Shown here: piece after piece, positions 1 to 6,155 of the stretch
Position numbering within the stretch: the first letter of the stretch is position 1
Layout of the letters: every line of letters begins with the position of its first letter
Assembly: GCA_015233515.1 (NCBI GenBank)
Contig: JADFXS010000164.1
Location: 1 to 6,389 of the forward strand
Direction: 5' to 3'
Origin: Deltaproteobacteria bacterium
GTDB lineage: Bacteria > Desulfobacterota > Desulfarculia > Adiutricales > JAGVGV01
DNA length: 6,389 nt
The notes under the pieces: generated by a model
Seen by the model: only the letters and a program-made list of their open reading frames with translations
Database searches by the model: none
Told to the model about the DNA's origin: nothing
Translations under genes and position numbers: made by a program

Positions 1-1124
1 CCGGCCACACAGTCAGGATCTGACGGGCTCTTATCAACGCATTCGATATCATAAACAAAGAACTTGTAACGACCATCATTAAATTCCGTCAACGCTTTCA
101 ACACGGAATAAAGCACCATAAAAGGAGAATTGCGGACCAGTCGGTCATAAACGAATCCAATATGGACCTGTTTCACTACCTGCCGCTTTTGAGCTGGCTT
201 AAGCTGGTACCTGGGTATTAATCTATGAATAATATATTCACAAAAAGGTTGGTCGATTTCCTCGTTGAATTTTCGCAATTCTTCTTGGGTTTGGGTCAAA
301 TTCCCGTATAGATGGGAAAGAGGGTAGTGCATTGAGAAGGCTAGCTCCGTCTGGTCATTTTCGATCGCCCAAAAAAAAATTTCTTTAAACCGGGGGTAGA
401 TACTCAACCAAACGGCATCCATCTCATAAATAATACTGGCAAAAACAGTAACGAACCAAAATAAGCAAGCCTTCTGGGCTAGTGTCTCCTTTTGGAAAAA
501 CTCAGCCGCAAACACATGCTGCTCGAATATCTTAATTATTTCGTCCCTGCTTGAAAAGAGACGATTGAATATTGCTTTTAACTCCGCGATTCCAAATGAG
601 GCATTAAAGACGAAGTATCCCGGGATGTCTGCAAATCGTTTAATAAAATCAATCTTAGCCTGGGAAAGTGGGATGCCGATTAAACAATCGAGTAAAAAGA
701 CCTTTATAATTTGAACAATTCCAAGCCTGGGTCCAGACTGACGCCATTCTGTTAATATCTTGTTTTTCATTTCTTGTCCGGCCGGAGACTGCGGCAACCT
801 TATGCCTGATTCCGTGAGTAAGTTGGAAAGTTGAATATAGTCTAGCTCAAGACCGTATGACCACAGTTGCGGAATGAAAAACGAATCGCGCAGTGCTGTA
901 AAAAAGTTAGTATAGAGGAGGCGGAAATGCACTTGCCGGTAATTTTGAAATCGGTTTTCCAACTCGCAGAATAAATAGATTAAAGCGGCATTTTGTAGTT
1001 GCCCGAGCGCCCCTTTGAAAGCAGCTAGCACTTCATGGAGATACTGTTCAACATTGTTCTGCTGAAGGAGTGTTTCCAATCTACGGGCCAGATCTTTCTG
1101 AGCCACGGAAGGACGAATTATCAT
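1..1124 (-). CDS. Large protein, probable glycosyltransferase (GT-B-like), 3' end beyond window
   Basis: The frame is open from an ATG at 1124-1122 to the left edge (374 complete codons, no stop), so the C-terminus is missing. The start is supported by AAGGAG at 1131-1136, six bases upstream. Residues 1 to about 315 are rich in Leu, Phe, Gln and Glu and look helical; I recognise no family and no clear TPR consensus. From about residue 319 the segment VHIGFVYDRLVRNSPFMVLY, followed by a helix and the strand YKFFVYDIE, has the beta-alpha-beta character of the first Rossmann unit of GT-B glycosyltransferases, including O-GlcNAc-transferase-like or family-4 enzymes. A GT-B domain would then continue past the edge. 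The glycosyltransferase call is an inference from this short segment and the neighbouring glycan genes; the existence of the gene is secure. Its sequence looks more AT-rich than the genes at 3955-6143. An insertion-sequence remnant lies directly upstream. Confidence 0.85.
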   Translation of the reverse strand, partial: MIIRPSVAQKDLARRLETLLQQNNVEQYLHEVLAAFKGALGQLQNAALIYLFCELENRFQNYRQVHFRLLYTNFFTALRDSFFIPQLWSYGLELDYIQLSNLLTESGIRLPQSPAGQEMKNKILTEWRQSGPRLGIVQIIKVFLLDCLIGIPLSQAKIDFIKRFADIPGYFVFNASFGIAELKAIFNRLFSSRDEIIKIFEQHVFAAEFFQKETLAQKACLFWFVTVFASIIYEMDAVWLSIYPRFKEIFFWAIENDQTELAFSMHYPLSHLYGNLTQTQEELRKFNEEIDQPFCEYIIHRLIPRYQLKPAQKRQVVKQVHIGFVYDRLVRNSPFMVLYSVLKALTEFNDGRYKFFVYDIECVDKSPSDPDCVA

Positions 1125-1130
1125 GATAGT

Positions 1131-1136
1131 CTCCTT
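1131..1136 (-). promoter_or_regulatory. Ribosome binding site for the left-edge gene
   Basis: AAGGAG lies six bases upstream of the ATG at 1124-1122. It supports this start for a frame that otherwise has no boundary in the window. No convincing promoter is visible in the 1125-1200 gap. Confidence 0.75.
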
Positions 1137-1200
1137 CAATGTATGAGGTAGCAGGCGTAGGCAGAGGAGCGCATTACCACATTTATCTCTTAATTTAGGT

Positions 1201-2182
1201 TCATCCGACTAAAGCGTGCTTGGCCTCGTGAACGGCCCTGATTTTGAGTTTGAAAAATTCGATGTCCATGTAACCATAGGCTTGTTTTTTCATAAATCTT
1301 AATTTTGTTGTTTATTCCCTCCAATGGACCTGTGGAAATAGTGTGATCATGATAGGCCAATAGACCGAAACGGTGGCTGCCAAGTTTGGAAAATTTTTTT
1401 GAGCAGTTGGATATCAGTATAGCTGGCCCGATCAAACCAATTGTTCAGAAAGGCTTCGGCAATGGATTTGTTTGGTTGTGACCAAAATTGCCGCAAATCT
1501 TCTTTCATGTAGTAGGCCGTGGCCAGAGGTTGATTGAGTTCTAATGCCTCCTGGAGACGCTGCTGTTCATTTCCGCTCTTATCCAGATTCCCTGGGTTTT
1601 TGAGCAGTGACCAAAGTGTGCCCTTAAGTATCTCTTTCTCAATAACGGTGGCAGCCTAATGATATAGTTTCATCTTAGATCAGACAGCTTGTCGTTGTAA
1701 AGCTTGACCACATGAAAGTGATCGAAAACAATCATTGCGTCAGGCAGGTTTTTTTAACGGCACTGACGTATGCTGGAGACATATCAATCCACAGCCTTGA
1801 CTTTGGCCGCTTTAAGGCTTTTCCAAAATGGTTCAAGGGTCTCAGCTCCTTTGCCGATGTTGATTTCGTCAATAGCGATCTGACTAATATCTTTCAATTT
1901 GGGCCTGGAAAAGCGTTTTTGTAGATTGTTCTTTTGGATTTCTTTGATGACATCCCAAGAGACCCCAAGATGCTCAGCTACTTCTGTTATGGTCATGTAT
2001 CGAGACAGTTCCAGAACATAGCGTTCAAAAGCTTGCCAATAGGTCCGCCTATGATCAGCAAAGTCAACTTTCACCTGGCGAATGTGGCCGAAGTTCCGAC
2101 GCATCACCCTTTGGATAGGCAAGGAAATCTACACCGACTTCTTACCGATCGGAACCGTACGGAATCGTCGCGCAACCTGTAT
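1201..2182 (-). pseudogene. Degenerate ISL3-family transposase
   Basis: Reading across frames on the minus strand recovers most of an ISL3-type DDE transposase. Visible blocks in order: RRFRTVPIGKKSV, PIQRV, GHIRQVKVDFADHRRTY, FERYVLELSRYMTI, LGVSWDVIKEIQK, RFSRPKLK, AIDEINIGKG, DMSPAYVSAV, MIVFDHFHVVKLYNDKLSDL, LATAYYMKEDLRQFW, STGPLEGINNKIK and FFKLKIRAVHEAKHALVG, then stop (1201-1203). The three presumed catalytic acids fall in AIDE, DMSP and GPLEG. Lesions: the N-terminal zinc-binding region is absent; TAG at 2129-2131 where Trp is expected; an in-frame deletion at about 1848-1856; a frameshift near 1784-1790; a lost A in the run at 1749-1755; nonsense codons at 1670-1672 and 1656-1658 with a shift between them; an extra A at 1394-1400; and a shift near 1294-1299. 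It cannot make a working transposase. Terminal inverted repeats and target duplications could not be identified, so the left and right limits are those of recognisable coding similarity only. Confidence 0.93.
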
Positions 2183-2195
2183 AGATAAAATCTAA

Positions 2196-2222
2196 TTTAT
2201 AGAAGCGATCTTATGCTGTCAA
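2196..2222 (-). promoter_or_regulatory. Possible sigma-70-type promoter
   Basis: TTGACA (2217-2222) is followed after 15 bases by TATAAA (2196-2201), reading leftward. The -35 match is perfect, but the spacer is shorter than the usual 16-18. It sits between the end of the glycosyltransferase and the first recognisable part of the transposase remnant. It would drive the dead transposase and perhaps, over 1 kb, the left-edge gene. Chance occurrence in AT-rich intergenic DNA is quite possible. Confidence 0.25.
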
Positions 2223-2282
2223 GAATTATCGGTCCATTTTGGACAATGTTGATAACGACTACTTCTACGAGTAAACACCAGG

Positions 2283-3908
2283 TTATGATTTATTCGATTC
2301 ATATAGCGTCAGGCATTTCTGAGCCATTCTTTCAACCGAAAAATTATTCTTGGCATGAATATGGCCCTTTTCTCCCAAAGATTTCCCAACTTCATGATAT
2401 TCCAAAATATTAATAATACTATCGGCCATCCCCACAATGTCGCCGGAGGGATGTAAGAAACCAGTGAGTTGGTCCATCACGATTTCCGGCGTTCCTCCGG
2501 CCCGAGTGGCGACGACGGGGACACCCAGGTATTGAGCCTCCAAAAGTACGTTTGGAGTGCCTTCATGCTCGGAGGTAAGCAAGATGACGTCACAGGCCTT
2601 CATGATGGTAAAGACATCGGTGCGGCGTCCGAGCAGAAGAATATGATTAGTCAACTGAGCTTCCTCTATACTCCGGCGCATTTCCTCTTCTACAGGGCCG
2701 ATCCCGGCCACAACAGCTTTTGCCTGCCGAAATGTCCTTTTAACACGTTGGAATACACTGATAAAATCAAGAGGCCTTTTTTCCGTACTTAACCTGAAAA
2801 TGCCTCCGATCAAGGGTGTTCCGGCCGGGCAATTGATTTCCTTCCTAAAATCCATCGCCGCGGCATGTGTGGCCAATTGAAATTGAGAGAACTCTAACCC
2901 GTTGTAAATCACAGGGATCCGCTCAACCGGCAGCTTGAGCCACCGCGCATAATCCTCAGCCCCATTTCGGGAGTTATTGATCAATAAAATCCTCCGACTC
3001 TTCAGCAGTACACGATACCAATCCAAAAACCAGGGGTAATACATCCAATCAAAATGAGATGGATTAACATTTCTGCCACTTAAAATAATTTGCGGGACAC
3101 CCGCAATCAATCCAGCCAGCCCACCAATAATATTAGGATAATCTAACCAGCAGTGTAAGACGTCGGGGTTGATGGTCATCAATTCGTTGATCAGAGCTAA
3201 AATTTTCAGAGCTATAAAGGGAGGCAAATATTTTAACCATCTCCCGTTGGCGCCGGAGTACGCTGCGAGTCTTTGAACAACTGTTCCTATGTCATGGAAT
3301 ACTGCCATCCTATTAGGGAGATTTTGTTCCCGGAGATAATGGCTATAATGACCGTAATCGCCACTCAAGGCATTAGTGGTTAACGGTATGACTTTTAAAC
3401 CCATATCTCTAAGTTTTACGGCCAGGTTATACAGTTGCCGCTCGGCCCCGCCCGGCCCCAGTTGACCGATATATTGGACGGATGTGAACTCGCGGTCCGA
3501 GGAAACCGGTCTGGGAGCTGGATGTAACCGGTTGTTCCATCGCAACTCCAAGGACATCAAGGTCCGTTCAATAGTAGGCCAGGAGAACATATCTTCGGCT
3601 AAGGACTTTATATATGAATAATGATATGTTCTTGAATTCGTTCGTGGATCGGAATTGTCCGAGGAGGAAAAATAGATTTGGTCATATATATGGGCATACC
3701 GACCGGCACCCTGGTTTATGATGTCTCCATGAACGCTGTGGGCCGGACCCAACGGGACCCCGTTTTCAAACAGCTTTATCCGGGAGCTGCTCCGGATGTC
3801 GCAGAAATACGGTGTCGATGCCGGAACCTTATAAGAATAGCCGGCATCGTGAGTTATTTTATCGTGAGTTACTTTTTTTTTTATTCTATCTGATTTAAAG
3901 ATTGACAT
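2283..3908 (-). CDS. Family-4-like GT-B glycosyltransferase with N-terminal SDNSDP module
   Basis: This 541-residue protein probably transfers a sugar from a nucleotide-sugar donor to a growing surface glycan at the cytoplasmic face of the membrane. Residues 42-95 are the shared SDNSDP module. The GT-B fold starts near residue 142 ([17 protein letters not shown]), with the GGAE loop at 153-156 and [15 protein letters not shown] at about 252-266. The donor half carries R372 and K377 (FRLSTEKRP) and the EX7E pair E449/E457 in [13 protein letters not shown], then [16 protein letters not shown], as in GT4 enzymes. The catalytic part looks intact; the protein is longer than a typical GT4 enzyme (about 350-400 residues) because of the 140-residue N-terminal extension. 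No signal peptide or clear membrane span is seen. The ATG at 3908 has only a weak purine-rich leader (GAAAG), and the next in-frame Met (107) would delete the module. It begins 46 bp after the upstream methyltransferase, so co-transcription is likely. The early coding region holds a ten-A run and a 15-bp tandem repeat. Sugar specificity cannot be told. Confidence 0.93.
   Translation of the reverse strand: MSIFKSDRIKKKVTHDKITHDAGYSYKVPASTPYFCDIRSSSRIKLFENGVPLGPAHSVHGDIINQGAGRYAHIYDQIYFSSSDNSDPRTNSRTYHYSYIKSLAEDMFSWPTIERTLMSLELRWNNRLHPAPRPVSSDREFTSVQYIGQLGPGGAERQLYNLAVKLRDMGLKVIPLTTNALSGDYGHYSHYLREQNLPNRMAVFHDIGTVVQRLAAYSGANGRWLKYLPPFIALKILALINELMTINPDVLHCWLDYPNIIGGLAGLIAGVPQIILSGRNVNPSHFDWMYYPWFLDWYRVLLKSRRILLINNSRNGAEDYARWLKLPVERIPVIYNGLEFSQFQLATHAAAMDFRKEINCPAGTPLIGGIFRLSTEKRPLDFISVFQRVKRTFRQAKAVVAGIGPVEEEMRRSIEEAQLTNHILLLGRRTDVFTIMKACDVILLTSEHEGTPNVLLEAQYLGVPVVATRAGGTPEIVMDQLTGFLHPSGDIVGMADSIINILEYHEVGKSLGEKGHIHAKNNFSVERMAQKCLTLYESNKS
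3624..3785 (-). other. SDNSDP module, copy in glycosyltransferase
   Basis: Residues 42-95 of the glycosyltransferase. It aligns without gaps over 54 positions with the two other copies. It is closest to the copy in the right-edge gene, with 32 of 54 identical residues. It departs from them in the middle, where the S-H-W-G of the other two is A-H-I-Y. Confidence 0.9.
3846..3875 (-). repeat. 15-bp imperfect tandem repeat inside the glycosyltransferase 5' end
   Basis: Two adjacent 15-base units (3846-3860 and 3861-3875 on the plus strand) differ at one position and encode the doubled peptide K-V/I-THD at about residues 12-21. The unit is a multiple of three, so copy-number change would keep the frame. 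It directly abuts a run of ten T (A on the coding strand) at 3873-3882. Confidence 0.8.
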
Positions 3909-3954
3909 GATCTTCTTTCACAAGTTCTAAGACCACCATTGTTGCGGGGACAGG

Positions 3955-5208
3955 TCATGAAGTCACTTTTATCAACATCCAGTAGGTTCGGCCGTTTCGG
4001 TTAGGATCCGAATTGTCTGAAGAAGAAAAACACAGCCATTCACCCCAATGTGAATAGGCTCCGCCGCCTTTCTGTCTTATCTCGTCATGAAGCATATAGG
4101 GTGGGCCAAGTTCCTGACCGTTCTCGAATAGGGTGAGCGGTGAAGTGCAGATCAAGTCATCTTCCGTATCCGCCAGGTTTGCCAGGTGGGGAAGATAAGC
4201 CAACCACATGTTTTGCCCCGCTTGCTTAAATGGCCCTTTTAGGATCAGGCCGTGCCCGTTAACCGCCTTGGCCAGTTTCCGCTTATTGTTAACCAGATGA
4301 TCCATGAAGCTATGGTGCAGATTCCTCAAGTATCGATTGCGGGTGGCCACCTCTGCTTGGTCTATTTTCGGCCCGACCCGTTTGAGGCTGATCATTGCCC
4401 CACGGAAATCTTCCCATAACCACTGGCCGGAATCGAGCAATTCATTGACGAATCTGGCCACCCCATGAAAGAGCGGCTGATACACCGAATAGTCATGAAA
4501 AACCACGATGGCTTCTTCCGACAGGTGGGCGAAAAAATGACAAAAATCGGCTTTAACGTCATCATATGTATGAAAAGCGTCGATAAAAAGAAGGTCAATG
4601 GGGCCGTGCGACCAGGCTACCTCCACGGACTTCATCCGATAAAAGGTCAGCCGGTCATTCCACGGAGTGGTGTTCTTAATAAATTCTTTGTAGTCCTGCT
4701 CGCCGCTCACCAGGGTATAGCCCCAGCGCTGATCATTGGTGTCGATAAACGGATCAACCGCATAGACCTTGTTTTTTCGATAATTGGAGCCTAACAGCAA
4801 GGCCAGGGTGGACTTCCCGTGGAAACTGCCTAATTCCAAGATATTGCCTGATGTCTTGCCCGCCAAATCGTACAATTGTTCCAACTCCCAGCGATGCACA
4901 TGCCCTTGAACTCTTTCTATCGTTCTGATATCATCTTGATTGGCCTGAGTCGGGACAATCGGCGGAGATAAGAACGTCTCTAACCCGCCTTCGATTTCTG
5001 CTCTTCCATTAGTAATATCAAAAATATATATGGAGCGGATGGCTGCCCGGATGTTCTTGACGTCCTTGACCTGTTCGAGTAACGCTGTTTCCCGGGCCTG
5101 AAGCTCCCGCTCTTTATCCTGGAGCCGCTGTTTCTCGGCCAGAAAATCCACTCTACCCCACAACCTGACCAACATTCTTTCTGCCCAAGACGTTATGCTT
5201 CGTTTCAT
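3955..5208 (-). CDS. Class I SAM-dependent methyltransferase with C-terminal SDNSDP module
   Basis: This 417-residue cytoplasmic protein probably methylates a glycan or glycan precursor; the acceptor is not evident. Residues about 22-52 are charged and heptad-like (EKQRLQDKERELQARETALL), suggesting a short coiled coil. The Rossmann methyltransferase core spans about 100-277: motif I is ILELGSFHGKST (123-134), the acidic residue after strand 2 is in VYAVDPF (148-154), and IDLLFIDAFHTYDDVKADF (204-222) is the motif typical of the Methyltransf_24 type found with sugar-modifying genes. HDYSVY (238-243) follows strand 5. A linker (about 280-320) leads to an extension from about 322, ending in the shared module at 356-409, eight residues from the C-terminus. 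The ATG at 5208-5206 overlaps the stop of the previous gene as ATGA and has AGGTGG seven bases upstream, so translational coupling is expected. Catalytic motifs appear intact. Confidence 0.92.
   Translation of the reverse strand: MKRSITSWAERMLVRLWGRVDFLAEKQRLQDKERELQARETALLEQVKDVKNIRAAIRSIYIFDITNGRAEIEGGLETFLSPPIVPTQANQDDIRTIERVQGHVHRWELEQLYDLAGKTSGNILELGSFHGKSTLALLLGSNYRKNKVYAVDPFIDTNDQRWGYTLVSGEQDYKEFIKNTTPWNDRLTFYRMKSVEVAWSHGPIDLLFIDAFHTYDDVKADFCHFFAHLSEEAIVVFHDYSVYQPLFHGVARFVNELLDSGQWLWEDFRGAMISLKRVGPKIDQAEVATRNRYLRNLHHSFMDHLVNNKRKLAKAVNGHGLILKGPFKQAGQNMWLAYLPHLANLADTEDDLICTSPLTLFENGQELGPPYMLHDEIRQKGGGAYSHWGEWLCFSSSDNSDPNRNGRTYWMLIKVTS
3982..4143 (-). other. SDNSDP module, copy in second methyltransferase
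   Basis: Residues 356-409. It aligns without gaps over 54 positions and is the most divergent of the three copies (PNRNGRTY where the others have PRTN, and G-P-P-Y where the others have G-P-A-H). It is preceded by a segment with an aromatic/LP element (MWLAYLP, 334-340) that may belong to the full domain. Confidence 0.9.
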
Positions 5209-6143
5209 TTAGAAACCACCTGGGATCCCGTTAGGCGTTGCCCGCGCACTGCGGTGTCCCACGGAAACGTCCGGATGTTAACCAGCCCCGCATCTCGAAA
5301 CCAGGTCGCCACTTCCTGGGGATTATGGATTTCAAGATATTTAGGGGAATAGCCGTCAAAAGTGTCCAAAATATCGTTTTCCACTCCTTGGCCCTGGTGG
5401 CTGAAAGGAAAAATCCAAGAGACGATCCGAACCAGAGGCTGGTTAAAATGTTTATCGGCCCAAGGCACGAACACTCGGCACCATCGGTAAAACCATTTAA
5501 TCGGAATTCGGTTGGTAAAGGGGATCCAGGCGGCCCGCTTGGCATAATCGTATCGGTCCGGATAAACCCAAATGCAGATTTCTCCACCCGGTTTGAGTAA
5601 CGGCAGGAGCCGGTTAAAGTAGGATCTGGCGTCCGGGGTGTGGTGCAGAGTCCCGATGGAAACGATCAAGTCAAAGGTTTCTGGAGCAAACGGTAACCGG
5701 CCGATATCCGCCTGGGCAATAATCACATTGGGCCGGTCATGAAGATTCAGGAAAGCAGCTTCCACGGCATAGCTCAAATCCACCCCGATAACATTGGCCC
5801 CCCAGCCGAACAGGATATCGGCATATCGGCCTGCGCCAACTCCTGCGTCCAAGACCAGTTTGCCCCGTACCTGGTCTGGATCCAGGCCGGGTTTTTCGAT
5901 AAAAGTGTGCTCTGAAAAGATGCCTCCAGTGAGCGAGTCCAGTTGGGTGCCGAAGTGAATATTCCATTCAAAACTAAAGGTATCGGTATACAAATCGCTA
6001 ACCACAAAGCGAGGAATGCCGGCGACGATGGGCCACCTGACCCCGGCCGGACTGATCAAGGCGCCATCTTGCAGCCTCAGCGGAAGGCCGGAATCAGGGC
6101 AGCGAAAGATATCATAATTTATTGTTTTATTGAATCGAACCAC
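5205..6143 (-). CDS. Class I SAM-dependent methyltransferase with degenerate Trm112-like N-terminus
   Basis: The preferred start is GTG at 6143-6141, giving 312 residues. It has GAGAGGA at 6149-6155 six bases upstream and begins 10 bp after the preceding gene. An ATG at 6383 in the same frame would add 80 residues that lie entirely over the preceding coding sequence and look like a frame shadow. Residues 11-47 (FRCPDSGLPLRL ... WPIVAGIPRFV) match the Trm112/UPF0434-like ribbon that precedes many sugar and lipid methyltransferases, but only one of the usual four zinc cysteines remains (C15). The Methyltransf_11-type core follows: motif I VLDAGVGAGRYA (97-108), VIGVDLS (118-124), then LPFAPETFDLIVSIGTLHHT (150-169) and LLKPGGEICIWVY (182-194). 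The C-terminal 120 residues are rich in Trp, Phe and Pro, as in related enzymes. The acceptor is unknown; cluster context suggests a glycan intermediate. The stop overlaps the next start as ATGA. Confidence 0.92.
   Translation of the reverse strand: MVRFNKTINYDIFRCPDSGLPLRLQDGALISPAGVRWPIVAGIPRFVVSDLYTDTFSFEWNIHFGTQLDSLTGGIFSEHTFIEKPGLDPDQVRGKLVLDAGVGAGRYADILFGWGANVIGVDLSYAVEAAFLNLHDRPNVIIAQADIGRLPFAPETFDLIVSIGTLHHTPDARSYFNRLLPLLKPGGEICIWVYPDRYDYAKRAAWIPFTNRIPIKWFYRWCRVFVPWADKHFNQPLVRIVSWIFPFSHQGQGVENDILDTFDGYSPKYLEIHNPQEVATWFRDAGLVNIRTFPWDTAVRGQRLTGSQVVSK
5216..5221 (-). promoter_or_regulatory. Ribosome binding site for the second methyltransferase
   Basis: AGGTGG lies seven bases upstream of the ATG at 5208-5206, inside the end of the preceding gene. 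With the ATGA stop/start overlap it supports coupled translation of the two methyltransferases. Confidence 0.65.
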
Positions 6144-6148
6144 CCTGT

Positions 6149-6155
6149 TCCTCTC
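6149..6155 (-). promoter_or_regulatory. Ribosome binding site deciding the GTG start of the first methyltransferase
   Basis: GAGAGGA is placed six bases before GTG at 6143-6141 and overlaps the stop codon of the upstream gene (6154-6156). This placement favours the GTG over the distant in-frame ATG at 6383. Confidence 0.6.

Noticed and set aside
371..379. Run of nine A in the left-edge gene as a switching tract or frameshift
   Set aside because: The frame is open on both sides of the run, it codes for Ile-Phe-Phe-Trp, and no sign of slippage such as a repeat or stop is present.
1125..1200. Terminal inverted repeat of the insertion sequence
   Set aside because: I compared the region after the transposase stop with 2183-2282 by eye and found no convincing inverted match; the left end of the element seems deleted.
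2232..2244. Short hairpin (5-bp stem, 3-base loop) downstream of the glycosyltransferase
   Set aside because: The stem is too short and is not followed by a T run on the minus strand, so it does not qualify as a terminator.
3873..3882. Run of ten T as a terminator tail on the plus strand
   Set aside because: No GC-rich stem precedes it, no plus-strand gene ends there, and it is coding sequence on the minus strand.
3678..3893. Plus-strand open frame ending in a hydrophobic tail
   Set aside because: Antisense to the glycosyltransferase module and the A-rich start; the hydrophobic tail comes from the poly-T run and repeat.
5238..5600. Plus-strand open frame of 120 codons
   Set aside because: It lies antisense to a clear methyltransferase and its translation has no family features; it is a frame shadow. 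The same applies to 4465-4794 and 2469-2792.
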